Below, piece by piece: positions 28,199-37,008 of a DNA stretch of 64,000 bases. The notes beneath the pieces are model-generated. The model was given only the letters and a program-made list of their open reading frames with translations, made no database searches and had not been told where the DNA came from. A program made the translations under genes and the position numbers. This stretch comes from Rhizobium sp. Root274 (GTDB lineage Bacteria; Pseudomonadota; Alphaproteobacteria; Rhizobiales; Rhizobiaceae), in assembly GCF_001429245.1 (NCBI RefSeq), contig NZ_LMJE01000001.1, positions 649,048 to 713,047 on the forward strand, in the 5' to 3' direction. Positions within the stretch are counted from its first letter, which is position 1. Each line of letters opens with the position of its first letter.

Positions 28199-29026
28199 CT
28201 GGCCGTTGAGCCGATCGCGAGATCGATCGGCTCATCCTCACACAGGAGGCTCTGTTCACCGGCACCACGATATGGATCAGCTGCTGGCTGTATAGAGCCC
28301 CCTTCGCCGCTACGACCGTGTCTCGGTGACGCTGTCGGTGCCCGGCAGATGAAGTGCGCAACCAGGTTGTGGAAGCCGCTTTTCCGGTCACTGCACAGCA
28401 GCGGAAGACATGACGATTAGGACCATGCGAATATGTTTTTGGCGTTGGCTTTTCAGGTTTCCCAACTGCCAAGTGACGCCTCCCGGGGGATCGGCGGCGA
28501 TGACCCCATCACAAGCCCAAAGAGCTGAGGACTGTGCGGCCGGCAGCACGCCGTTAAGTCCGCCTTCTCTCGATCCGCGACCTTTACACTTTCAGGAAAA
28601 ATCGAAAAACTGCCTCTTCTGTCGAGATAGTGTAAAGTTTCGTCAATGTTTAGCCGGAAAAGGCCCACTGCTATTCCTCAGGACCTTTACGCGAACCTTG
28701 CATCGAATAGCTATTTTCTCCCCAATTCAGCGTCTGACGTTTACATAAACTTGCGCCCAACCGCACCGATGTAAAATTTTTCACGTTTCGGATTGTCCAG
28801 AAGTCCTGAACTGTGGATGCTCGATTGATGAGAATAGGATCACCAATCTGCTCCGGCCACAAAAGGCATCCCCTTGCCTCCACGCACCCCTTCCTAAGAC
28901 TTCGCTTTCACGGCTGACCGACATCCCGCTGTGACCACGGATTTGGGTCCACGTTAACGCACGGCGGGTTCCGACCAAGCCGCCCCCCCCAAATCCCTTC
29001 CACCTGGCTCCAGCAGCCAGAAACCT
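28199..29026. other. 828-bp region without a gene; holds a cluster of TTTAC/GTAAA motifs
   Basis: No supported coding frame. Between 28582 and 28775 the pentamer TTTAC or its complement occurs at CTTTACACT (28582-28590), AGTGTAAAG (28629-28637), CTTTAC (28685-28690), the palindrome GTTTACATAAAC (28739-28750) and GTAAA (28771-28775). The first two are exact inverted repeats of each other. A binding region for a regulator or replication protein is possible. Confidence 0.4.
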
Positions 29027-29404
29027 GTGGAAAGTAAGTTGCCGCTTATTCGACAGCACAACCTATCGTGCACCATAAAAGAGCTCGCCCGCCAACAGGA
29101 GAACCCGCGTAACACTTTCTCAAAAGAAGCCGTCGTTGATCATTTACGCCGCAAGCACCCCGGCTGCCCCGATTTTGCCGTTTCGTTCTTCTCTGAAGAG
29201 ATTGCCCGTAAGGAATGGCAAGGCGCCACGCTTGGTAAAGCCGTCGGCGTCACGATGCAGAGTTGTCTCCGTCACCAAATGACCGACTACGAGACCTTGC
29301 TGCTGAACGGGATGGACCGTGAGGAAGCGCGCGCTCGTGTACAGCCCCGTATCGATGCGATGCTGAAGGTCTGGAGAAAGAAGCCCAAGAGCAAAAATAA
29401 GTAG
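29027..29404 (+). CDS. DUF2293-family protein
   Basis: A 125-residue protein whose C-terminal half fits the DUF2293 pattern: LGKAVGVTMQSCLRHQMTDY followed by ETLLLNGMDREEARARVQPR and a terminal MLKVWRKKPK. The N-terminal half has HLRRKHPGCPDFAVSFFSEE. Function of the family is unknown. Start is taken as the GTG at 29027; no strong ribosome site is visible, so a later start is possible. It is followed within 20 bp by the next small gene, suggesting an operon. Confidence 0.7.
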   Translation: MESKLPLIRQHNLSCTIKELARQQENPRNTFSKEAVVDHLRRKHPGCPDFAVSFFSEEIARKEWQGATLGKAVGVTMQSCLRHQMTDYETLLLNGMDREEARARVQPRIDAMLKVWRKKPKSKNK

Positions 29405-29423
29405 GCTAAGGAGACCGGTGTCG

Positions 29424-29702
29424 ATGTCTAATCCTGAGGCACGTCTCGCACTCGCGCATTTGATAGCTGATCGTATCTTAGAACTTGGGATCGATCGCCT
29501 GGAATTCATGAAGCTGACCGGCTTCACCACGGCGTCTTCATTCGGCTCATACCTTGCCGGTTATTCGAAGCTGCATCTCTGGCAGGTTCCGCTTGTCGCA
29601 AAGGCCCTGGATCTCGATGAACGAAAGATCCTGATGATGTGTCTAGCCCAGGACAACAACGATTGGTGCATGGACCTGTTTCGGCGCCACATATGCCTGT
29701 GA
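29424..29702 (+). CDS. Small XRE/Cro-like helix-turn-helix protein
   Basis: A 92-residue protein laid out like a Cro/CI-type DNA-binding domain. The two helices of a possible HTH lie around FMKLTGFTTASSFGSYLAGY and it ends with LWQVPLVAKALDLDERKILM, the typical position of VPxLAxALxVDxxEL in XRE regulators of rhizobia. The HTH core itself is divergent. It has the same general layout as the gene at 29785, so the two may be diverged relatives. It could be a regulator of the mobile element (inference). Confidence 0.55.
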   Translation: MSNPEARLALAHLIADRILELGIDRLEFMKLTGFTTASSFGSYLAGYSKLHLWQVPLVAKALDLDERKILMMCLAQDNNDWCMDLFRRHICL

Positions 29703-29784
29703 GCAGGCCGCGGCAGAACCAGTCTGACCGGCTAAGCTCCCCTACTGGGACATCAGCTATCCCAATCTGCAGACGCTATAAATC

Positions 29785-30195
29785 ATGTATCGAGACGCAA
29801 GCAGGAACGAAAACATGATCGAGTCTTCAATCACTGAATACCTCAACAATCGGCATAGTGCCGTCGCACAGAGCGATAGCCCCGGAGGCTTTCTCGGGAC
29901 CCGCCTCTTCCAGCTTATCTTGTTCGGAGACGCGAAGCTGCCGCTGGATCGCGTTGAGAAAACCGCAGTGCTGCTGGACTGCAACAAGCATGAGCTGTTC
30001 CGGATGGCGATGCGCCAGTTCTACGATGAGCAGACGATTTCAACGTTCCAGAAAATGCTCGGTTGCTCTATTTCTGACGAAGAGCAGCAGTGGCTCGACG
30101 TCATTCATTCGGCGAGCGACGGGCCCGTGGTGAAACCCAGCGCCATCGCTCGACGCCTTGCGAGGGCATTGGCCAAGCCGCCAACTGAGGCATAA
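29785..30195 (+). CDS. XRE-like regulatory protein (divergent)
   Basis: A 136-residue protein beginning either at 29785 or at the internal ATG at 29815 (MIESSITEYLNNRHSAVAQS), which is equally plausible. RLFQLILFGDAKLPLDRVEK and TAVLLDCNKHELFRMAMRQF match the C-terminal part of XRE/CI-like HTH domains. A C-terminal tail is rich in Ala/Arg (AIARRLARALAKPP). It is probably a DNA-binding regulator of this island segment; no target is evident. Confidence 0.55.
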   Translation: MYRDASRNENMIESSITEYLNNRHSAVAQSDSPGGFLGTRLFQLILFGDAKLPLDRVEKTAVLLDCNKHELFRMAMRQFYDEQTISTFQKMLGCSISDEEQQWLDVIHSASDGPVVKPSAIARRLARALAKPPTEA

Positions 30196-30325
30196 TTCTT
30201 ACGAGGGTCAGGACGGCCGATCCCTGGTATCGCGGCCGTTCCCCCCTGGGCCATCCTCAGACGGAAGCTGAACACTGAGCGAAAGAGCTCGCATCAGATG
30301 CGTACAGACCACGGAGCTTGGTACG

Positions 30326-30502
30326 ATGGATGAAGAGGACAAACAAGCGAAGGCGAAGACCATACGGCGAGCACGTCCCGGGATGACGCTGGACCCAGAG
30401 GCTCTCGTGGCGCGCGAGTACGAGCGCCACCGCGTCTTAATGAACCGTTTGAGGCAGTCCGAGGCAGATGACCAACAATATTCGGACTCTGTCGATGTGT
30501 AG
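30326..30502 (+). CDS. Small hypothetical basic protein (58 residues)
   Basis: ATG at 30326 to TAG at 30502, product MDEEDKQAKAKTIRRARPGM followed by a helix-rich tail (EALVAREYERHRVLMNRLRQ). It has good codon periodicity, the same orientation as the three genes before it, and a 130-bp gap from the last. No family recognised. Confidence 0.45.
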   Translation: MDEEDKQAKAKTIRRARPGMTLDPEALVAREYERHRVLMNRLRQSEADDQQYSDSVDV

Positions 30503-30646
30503 GGGGCTGTCGGCGTCTATTCCGCTATCTCGGTAGCAGTGATTCCGAGTGTGCTTCAGTGCAGAGAAACAAAATAGCGCCCCACAAGAAGAGACGGGCC
30601 GTAGCGGGCCCCTCTCGAGTGTAAGATACCTAGCTGACCGCGAGCA

Positions 30647-31699
30647 TCAGTCGTGCGGCGTAACAGTCACATGCTTGTCGTCGAAAAGGACCTTGATGGC
30701 TGCCTCGTGGTTCTGCAGAACGACCACATCCTTCTAGAGGCCCGGCTCGGCCTGGACGCTGACGGTCGTGTTGCCATTGCCATCGAGAGTGGCCTGCACG
30801 TACGTGGCGACAGTTGCATCGGGCTGCTCGCCAAGCAGGCTGTCGAGAAGCGCCGTCACGTCGAGCACATCACCTTCTTCCGAGCTGAAGTCCGTGATGA
30901 CATCGGCAACGTCGAGATCGTCGAGTGCTGTCTCATCGAAGACGAAGGTGTCAGCACCGGCGCTGCCGGTCGTTACCACCTCGCCCATGCCGCCATGCAG
31001 CGTCAGGCCCTCAGACTCCGATCCGAAGATCGTGTCGAAACCGACTTCGACGAAGTTGCCGGTCGAACCATCCTCGAAGGTGAATTCACCCTCGGCGAAG
31101 ATCGTCTGGCCGTCTTCCGAACCGCCCGTCTGGTCAGTCGTCAACGAGATGCTGGTGACGCCGTTGTTGAAGAGGCTCGACAGCTCGCGCTCGTCGCTGA
31201 CAACGTTGTTGTTGGTATCGACCCAGACCTAGAGCTTGGAGAAGGCATCGTCTTCAACGTCAATCTTGCCATCGGAATTGCTGTCCAGCGAGGCGAGAGC
31301 CGCCACGCCGCTGGCAAACTTGCCCCCGTTAAAGTCCGGCGTGAAGATTTCCGAGCCATTGTCTGTCAGGCCGTTGCCGTCGACGTCATAGGCAAGGATT
31401 CCATCGTCGCTGGTCCAAGCGATCTCATCCGCCTTGCCATCGGCATTGATGTCGAAGGTGACACCATTGTCGATCGACGAGAAAGCGAAGCCGTTGTGGT
31501 CGAGGTCGAGGATGATGGGGTCTGCGGCGGCAATTGGCGTGAGCGTATCTTCCGGACCACCGACAGTTACCTTGACTCCCTTTACAGATGATGCACCGAC
31601 TAAGGTGTACGCCGTCACGAAACCGTTGCCATCAGCATTCACCTTCACCAGCAGGTCGCTACCGGAGATGATGACCTTCACTACGCCGCTCAAACTCAA
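30647..31699 (-). pseudogene. C-terminal fragment of a type I-secreted RTX-like/adhesin protein, with two in-frame amber stops
   Basis: A single frame of about 350 codons on the minus strand encodes the C-terminal region of a large type I secretion substrate: PIILDLDHNGFAFSSIDNGV and SLDSNSDGKIDVEDDAFSKL (calcium-binding-like repeats), the linker VWVDTNNNVVSDERELSSLF, and the terminal GSAGADTFVFDETALDDLDV and ITDFSSEEGDVLDVTALLDS found near secretion signals. TAG at 31229-31231 replaces a residue that is usually Gln in this family, and TAG at 30734-30736 lies 29 codons before the natural TGA at 30647. Upstream of 31699 the frame is closed within 10 codons, so the N-terminal bulk is absent. 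Calcium-dependent surface or secreted function in the intact parent is inferred from the family. Confidence 0.8.
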
Positions 31700-31989
31700 C
31701 GAAGCTTGCGGCCGCGCTATCCCTTATGATCGACGGAGCTTCACCGCGGGGATCGAGTCGCATGACCGACAACCGGCACCCCGCCTTTATCACCTGCAGG
31801 TTCCAACGCTTATGGTGCGCCGTTCTATCGGTCGCGTCGACTGATGACGGGTGCCAGCCATGCAGGTGCAAGAAGCGCCAAAGGTTCCGGGGATGACACG
31901 CCTAGACTTTCGCCGCTAGCGATCGGCAACGATTTATCTTAAGGACACGCACAACGAGTTTTCCGGGTTCAGCGTGGGTCAAATCACCA
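31700..31989. other. Intergenic region upstream of the priming module
   Basis: It lies between the RTX remnant and the sugar-phosphate transferase gene. No gene is supported. It presumably contains the promoter of the 31990-35549 gene set. Confidence 0.35.
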
Positions 31990-32556
31990 ATGTTTTTGAA
32001 GAGAACATGCGATATTGCCGGCGTCATCCTGGCGTTCATGATTTTCGCCTTACCAATGGCTGTTGTGGCACTTGCCGTCCGCGTGACGTCTCAGGGGCCC
32101 GCACTTTACTGGTCGCAACGGGTGGGCCGCGGCAATCGCCTTTTCTCCATGCCGAAATTTCGCACGATGCGGACTGACGCACCCGTTGTCGCGACACATC
32201 TTCTGGGTGACGCTGCACGGCATCTGACACCTGTCGGCAGCTTTCTTCGCAAAACCAGCCTGGACGAACTTCCACAACTCTGGTGCATCCTAACAGGAGA
32301 CATGAGTTTCGTTGGGCCTCGTCCGGCGCTTTTCAATCAGGATGACCTTATCGCGGCGCGGACCGCACACAATGTGCACACGCTTGTGCCGGGGCTCACG
32401 GGCTGGGCTCAGGTGAATGGACGAGACGAGCTGGCGATCCCGGACAAAGTCGTGCTCGATGTTGAATACCTGCAGCGTCAGAGCTTCCTTTTCGATTTGC
32501 GTATTCTCGGCCTGACCGCCATAAAAGTCGTGCGTGCCGCTGGCGTCCACCACTAG
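31990..32556 (+). CDS. PglC-type phosphoglycosyl transferase (initiating sugar transferase)
   Basis: A 188-residue monotopic phosphoglycosyl transferase that moves a sugar-1-phosphate from a UDP-sugar to undecaprenyl phosphate, starting polysaccharide synthesis. It has an N-terminal re-entrant hydrophobic helix (CDIAGVILAFMIFALPMAVV), the nucleotide-side MPKFRTMRTDA, the catalytic Asp-Glu pair in KTSLDELPQLWCIL, then FVGPRPALF and VPGLTGWAQVNGRDEL. Length is the minimal catalytic form, without the WcaJ N-terminal domain. Next to a UDP-GlcNAc dehydratase and reductase, the natural substrate is UDP-QuiNAc, as for R. etli WreU (inference). It ends 19 bp before the next start. Confidence 0.9.
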   Translation: MFLKRTCDIAGVILAFMIFALPMAVVALAVRVTSQGPALYWSQRVGRGNRLFSMPKFRTMRTDAPVVATHLLGDAARHLTPVGSFLRKTSLDELPQLWCILTGDMSFVGPRPALFNQDDLIAARTAHNVHTLVPGLTGWAQVNGRDELAIPDKVVLDVEYLQRQSFLFDLRILGLTAIKVVRAAGVHH

Positions 32557-32575
32557 TGAGTTGAATGGCAGGATC

Positions 32576-34507
32576 ATGCTAGCTTCCAATTGGGTAAACC
32601 AGGCTCTGGTCAAGCGCATCAGAGAGAACATCATCAAAACGCCCCGCTTCTGGAAACGGGTGCTATTGATCGCATTCGACTTCATAGCGCTTATGTTTGC
32701 GCTCTGGGCCAGCTACGCAATCCGGCTGGCGGACTGGACGCCTGCAATCAGCATTGAACGCCTGACGCTCGCAACCTTCGCACCTTTGGTGGCAATCCCG
32801 ATATTTATTCGGTTGGGCCTGTATCGCTCGGTAATCCGTTACCTGCCGGACGCCGCGATCTGGACTATCATCAGAGCAATGCTGATTGCGACAATGAGCT
32901 GGGTCATCATCATCTTCCTGATGGAGATGGCCGGTCAGGGCATTGTCCCCCGCTCAGTCCCTTTCCTCTATTTCATCTTGGGAACACTCCTTGTCGGCAG
33001 TATGCGATTTGCCGCGAAATGGATCCTCATGTCGGGGACAGGGTTGCGCCGCAACGAACAGCCGATCTTTATCTATGGCGCGGGCCCAACCGCCGCTCAA
33101 CTCGCACGCGCCCTCAGAGGCCACGGCAATCGCTACGTGATGGGATTGATCGATGACGACCCAACAAATCACGGGCGGGACATCGCCGGTTACCGGGTCT
33201 ATCCGGCCCGCGACCTGCCCTCGTTGATCGATCGCTACGGTATCAAGGAAATCGTTCTCAGCATGTCGTCCATCCCAATGGACAAACGACAGGCGGTGCT
33301 CGGGCGCGTGACAGGCCTCGGCGTGAAAGTGCTGAGCCTACCCGATATCTCGGACCTGGTCGACGGTCGCTACATCGTGAGCCAGATCCGGGAAATAGAG
33401 ATCGACGAACTGCTCGGTCGGTCCTTTGTGCCGGCCGATCCTGAATTGCTCGACCAGGCACTCGCCGGCAAGATCGTTATGGTGACGGGCGCTGGCGGAT
33501 CTATTGGCTCAGAACTTTGTCGCCTCATCATTCGCAGGAAGCCAGAAAAGCTCATCTTATTCGAAGCGAGCGAGTTCGCGCTTTACCGGATTGAACAGGA
33601 AATACTGGCGACAGGTGACTTCCCGATCATTCCTCTGCTCGGCTCTGTGACAGATGCCAGGACAGTCGAGCGGGCCATCCGAGCCCACGAAGTCCAGGTT
33701 GTCTATCATGCCGCGGCACACAAGCATGTCCCGCTCGTCGAAGCGAATGCGCTCGAAGGAATTCGCAACAATGTTTTCGGCACATTGACAGTTGCAACCA
33801 TCGCCGCGCGCCAAAATGTCGAAAGCTTCGTGCTGATATCATCGGATAAGGCGGTACGGCCGACTAATGTGATGGGTGCAACAAAGCGCTGGGCTGAACT
33901 CGTCGTCCGACAGATCGCTATTGAGGTGCGGGAGAGGCCGGAGAAGCATAGCTTCTGCGCGGTGCGCTTTGGCAATGTGATCGGTTCAAACGGCTCGGTT
34001 GTGCCGCTTTTTAAAGAGCAAATTGCCAAAGGCGGGCCGGTGACCATCACTGATCCGGACATGACCCGTTACTTCATGGCAATCCCTGAAGCCGCCGAGT
34101 TGATTGTCCAGGCCGGGGCTCTTTCGACGGGTGGAGATGTTTTCCTGCTCGACATGGGCGAGCCGGTGCGTATCGGCGACCTTGCGGAGAACATGATCCG
34201 ACTGGCCGGCTTCAATATCCGAGACGAAAGAAATCCGGAGAGGGGGATAGCCATCGAGGTGATCGGGAAGCGTCCGGGAGAAAAACTCTTCGAGGAGCTA
34301 TTCTACGACCGCAAAAATGCACAATCGACCCGCCACCCGAAAATCATGCGCGCCGACTCTTCCGCGATTGTAAACTACGATATCTCAGCTTGGCTGCAAA
34401 AACTCGAGCATGCTATCGCGGCGGAGGACGAGGCAGAGGCGAGGACACTCCTGTTCGCACTGATTTCGGAAGACGAAGTTCTCGATCGAAACCTCGGCCC
34501 TGGCTAG
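32576..34507 (+). CDS. WbpM/CapD-type membrane UDP-GlcNAc 4,6-dehydratase
   Basis: A 643-residue membrane-anchored nucleotide-sugar dehydratase. There are four N-terminal membrane segments (about residues 25-150), a first Rossmann domain (QPIFIYGAGPTAAQLARALR) and the catalytic SDR domain from about residue 300 (MVTGAGGSIGSELCRLIIRR). The active-site stretch LISSDKAVRPTNVMGATKRW has Met where classical SDRs have Tyr, the hallmark of the WbpM subgroup. The expected product is UDP-4-keto-6-deoxy-GlcNAc, feeding the reductase encoded next. Start: the ATG at 32576; an earlier in-frame ATG at 32534 overlaps the previous gene. Confidence 0.9.
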   Translation: MLASNWVNQALVKRIRENIIKTPRFWKRVLLIAFDFIALMFALWASYAIRLADWTPAISIERLTLATFAPLVAIPIFIRLGLYRSVIRYLPDAAIWTIIRAMLIATMSWVIIIFLMEMAGQGIVPRSVPFLYFILGTLLVGSMRFAAKWILMSGTGLRRNEQPIFIYGAGPTAAQLARALRGHGNRYVMGLIDDDPTNHGRDIAGYRVYPARDLPSLIDRYGIKEIVLSMSSIPMDKRQAVLGRVTGLGVKVLSLPDISDLVDGRYIVSQIREIEIDELLGRSFVPADPELLDQALAGKIVMVTGAGGSIGSELCRLIIRRKPEKLILFEASEFALYRIEQEILATGDFPIIPLLGSVTDARTVERAIRAHEVQVVYHAAAHKHVPLVEANALEGIRNNVFGTLTVATIAARQNVESFVLISSDKAVRPTNVMGATKRWAELVVRQIAIEVRERPEKHSFCAVRFGNVIGSNGSVVPLFKEQIAKGGPVTITDPDMTRYFMAIPEAAELIVQAGALSTGGDVFLLDMGEPVRIGDLAENMIRLAGFNIRDERNPERGIAIEVIGKRPGEKLFEELFYDRKNAQSTRHPKIMRADSSAIVNYDISAWLQKLEHAIAAEDEAEARTLLFALISEDEVLDRNLGPG

Positions 34508-34640
34508 AAGCATCCTTCTGAAGGGTTCGTCTTCGGAACGAAGTCCAGCAAACTGCGGACCTGTGGTTCCGCCTCGGCATGACTGCGAATAAAGCGGGCG
34601 GCCACAGCAGCGATGGCTCAATGATGAACGGATCAGACAT

Positions 34641-35549
34641 ATGGGATTGACCCTGGTGACCGGTGCCTCGGGATTTGTCGGTTCCCATCTTGTCGAGGAG
34701 ATGAGGCGACGTGGTCTGCCGGTTCGCGGTATCACCAGGGGAGCCAAGCCGGACCTGTTGAACATACCATCCTACGGGGCCGACATGAATTGGAGCGACT
34801 GCCTCGATACCGTCGACACCGTGGTTCATCTCGCGGCACGCGTTCATGTCATGCAAGAAACCGCATCTGATCCGCTTTCGATGTTTCGAGAGGCCAATGT
34901 CACGGCCACGATCAACCTCGCACGCCAGGCAGCGGAAGCGGGCGTACGTCGCTTCATCTTCGTCAGCTCCATCAAAGTGAACGGCGAATTCACTGCGCCC
35001 GGCCGGCCCTTTACGGCAGCCCACCCGCCTAACCCACAGGGCCCTTACGGCGTATCGAAAGCCGAGGCTGAAGCGGCACTGATGGCTTTAGGGCACGAAA
35101 CCGGCATGGAGATCACCATTATCCGCCCTCCGCTCGTGTACGGCCCACGCGTTCGTGGAAACTTCCGGAGTCTGGCAAAGTGGGCTTCATACGGACTGCC
35201 GTCTCTCTTCGCAGCAGTGAATAACAAGCGGTCACTCGTACACGTCTCCAACCTGTGCGACCTGCTGATCAAAGTGATTGATCATCCAAGCGCCGCTTAT
35301 CGAATTTTCTTGATCAGCGATGACCGAGATTATTCGACCCATGAACTGCTCGAGACGCTGGCGGTCAAATCTGGACGTCGATCGTACAGCGTCCGCGTCC
35401 CACCGAGATTGCTCAAATTAATCGGGAGGATAAGCGGTCGTCCCGAATCCGTTGAGAGGCTAATGCAAAGCCTCCAGGTCGACATTCGGGAGACAAGTCA
35501 GACTTTGAATTGGGTCCCCTCTGATGCCTCGCGCCTGGATTTTTACTGA
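34641..35549 (+). CDS. NAD-dependent epimerase/dehydratase, WreQ/WbpV-like 4-ketoreductase
   Basis: A 302-residue SDR enzyme. The cofactor motif is LTLVTGASGFVGSHLVEEM, the catalytic Ser is in FIFVSSIKVNGE and the YxxxK pair is GPYGVSKAEAEAAL (about 136-140). RPPLVYGPRVRGNFRSLAKW is typical of WbpV/WreQ enzymes that reduce UDP-4-keto-6-deoxy-GlcNAc to UDP-QuiNAc in Pseudomonas and Rhizobium etli. With the preceding dehydratase and phosphoglycosyl transferase it completes a three-gene QuiNAc primer module. The C-terminus (WVPSDASRLDFY) is shorter than the usual PxSLxEGLxxT ending, so a late frameshift cannot be excluded. It is the last gene before the right island boundary. Confidence 0.85.
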   Translation: MGLTLVTGASGFVGSHLVEEMRRRGLPVRGITRGAKPDLLNIPSYGADMNWSDCLDTVDTVVHLAARVHVMQETASDPLSMFREANVTATINLARQAAEAGVRRFIFVSSIKVNGEFTAPGRPFTAAHPPNPQGPYGVSKAEAEAALMALGHETGMEITIIRPPLVYGPRVRGNFRSLAKWASYGLPSLFAAVNNKRSLVHVSNLCDLLIKVIDHPSAAYRIFLISDDRDYSTHELLETLAVKSGRRSYSVRVPPRLLKLIGRISGRPESVERLMQSLQVDIRETSQTLNWVPSDASRLDFY

Positions 35550-35799
35550 AGCGCGAAATGCACTTCCTGCGCCGGGTTTATCTTACCTGACGGTCTTTCC
35601 CATATGACGGACCTCGTCAGGCGATTAACAGATACTCAGCTCTGGAGCGGCACCAGGCAGAGCTGATTCACGTTAGGCAGCCCAACGAACGAGGTTGGTC
35701 AAGACAATCGCTAATTCAGAATGTCTGCACCGAGAAAGCGTTCCGTTAGCGCCCATAGCACACAGCTTAACACAATGAAAACAAACGAAAGAATGACTG

Positions 35800-35874
35800 T
35801 GGCTGGGGCGCCAGGATTCGAACCTGGGAATGCCGGTACCAAAAACCGGTGCCTTACCGCTTGGCGACGCCCCA
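35800..35874 (-). tRNA. tRNA-Gln (anticodon TTG), island integration site
   Basis: A 75-nt tRNA with encoded CCA. The acceptor stem TGGGGCG pairs with CGCCCCA, the anticodon stem-loop is CCGGT-TTTTGGT-ACCGG (anticodon TTG) and the T-arm has GTTCGAATC. Its 3' end faces the island, and its last 16 nt upstream of the terminal A are duplicated at 3704-3719. The gene is intact, as expected when the island supplies or keeps the same 3' sequence. Confidence 0.95.
35801..35816 (+). repeat. Right attachment-site repeat (attR core) within tRNA-Gln
   Basis: The same 16 bp, GGCTGGGGCGCCAGGA, as at 3704-3719, here forming the acceptor and T-arm 3' part of tRNA-Gln. Confidence 0.85.
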
Positions 35875-36043
35875 ACAGATTGCGGGTGCATGAGGTCGCG
35901 CCGCAAATCGACGCCTGATTAGCAAAGCGGGAGCCGAGCGGCAACAGGTCTTGTCGTCCGGGAAAGCGTTTTTTGCGGAACGATCACGGGGCCACCCCGT
36001 TTGCCTTGCATCCCCAAGCGCAACAGAGACGAAAGGACATCTC

Positions 36044-36604
36044 ATGCCTTCCATCACATCCGCACGTATTCTCATCCTTGCCACCCATGGCTACGAGCGC
36101 TCGGAGCTGCGCGTGCCGCTCGAGCAGCTGCGCGCACGCGGCGCCAAGGTTCTCATTGCCTCCCTGGAGAAGGCGCCGATCAAGAGCTGGGATGAAGACA
36201 ACTGGGGCGATACTGTCGATGTCGACCTGATGCTCGATCAGGTGTCTGTCGATGACTTCGATGCGATCGTGCTGCCGGGCGGGCAGATCAATCCCGACCT
36301 CCTGCGTAAGGAGCGCAAGGCGGTGGATCTCATCTCCTCCTTCGTCAAATCCGGCAAGACAGTGGCCGCCGTCTGCCATGCGCCGTGGCTGCTGATCGAG
36401 GCCGGCGCCGTCAAGGGCCGCAAGGCGACCTCGTTCAGCTCGATCAAGACCGATATGATCAATGCCGGGGCCGACTGGCGCGACGAGGCCGTGGTCACCG
36501 ATCAGGGCATCGTCACCTCGCGCAATCCGGGCGACCTCGATGCCTTTGTGGCGAAGATCGTCGAGGAGGTGGAGGAAGGCCGCCATCAGCGCCGCGCGGC
36601 CTGA
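36044..36604 (+). CDS. DJ-1/PfpI-family protein
   Basis: A 186-residue single-domain protein of the DJ-1/PfpI superfamily (glyoxalase III, deglycase or stress protease-like members). The nucleophile elbow is TVAAVCHAPWLLIEAGAVKG with Cys about residue 112, an upstream catalytic-type Glu region and FDAIVLPGGQINPDLLRK. HGYERSELRVPLEQLRARGA resembles the PfpI/YhbO subgroup N-terminus. The ATG at 36044 has GAAAGGA upstream; a strong terminator follows the gene, so it is monocistronic. The specific activity cannot be read from sequence. Confidence 0.9.
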   Translation: MPSITSARILILATHGYERSELRVPLEQLRARGAKVLIASLEKAPIKSWDEDNWGDTVDVDLMLDQVSVDDFDAIVLPGGQINPDLLRKERKAVDLISSFVKSGKTVAAVCHAPWLLIEAGAVKGRKATSFSSIKTDMINAGADWRDEAVVTDQGIVTSRNPGDLDAFVAKIVEEVEEGRHQRRAA

Positions 36605-36663
36605 CCGGTTCGCTCGCATTCCGGCGGGCCGCCTACAAGGCTCGCGGCTGGTTTATGATTTTG

Positions 36664-36692
36664 AGGCCCGGCGATCTCCGCCGGGCCTTTCT
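36664..36692 (+). terminator. Rho-independent terminator of the pfpI-like gene
   Basis: The 9-bp stem GGCCCGGCG / CGCCGGGCC has a five-base loop (ATCTC) and is followed by TTTCTT. Confidence 0.88.
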
Positions 36693-36792
36693 TCGTTTCG
36701 GCTCCACTGACGACATGCGCGTGTGAGGTTTGGCAGCCAGGCGGACCGACCGGGAGAGGTTCTTCCCTCCCCGCCGGAGGACGGGGCGACAG

Positions 36793-36843
<51 letters not shown>

Positions 36844-37008
36844 CCGAACGCGCCTACGACGGGGCTATTCAGCCCCATATAGGCGCCGGGCCGAGGTCTG
36901 CTGCCCCTTCCCGAGCGCCGACTTCATGGTTCGACCCCGCGAACGCCCCGCCTCCGGCACTCTCTCGCGCAGTGCCACGTCCGCCCATGGGCGTCATTGC
37001 ACCACCGG

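Noticed and set aside
30653..31591. 312-codon plus-strand frame over the RTX-like remnant
   Set aside because: The minus-strand frame contains recognisable calcium-repeat and secretion-domain segments; the plus-strand frame does not.
31698..31713. The 14-mer AAGCTTGCGGCCGC, identical to a common cloning-vector polylinker piece
   Set aside because: The flanking bases do not continue the vector sequence and the region lies within ordinary island DNA; taken as coincidence of two restriction sites.
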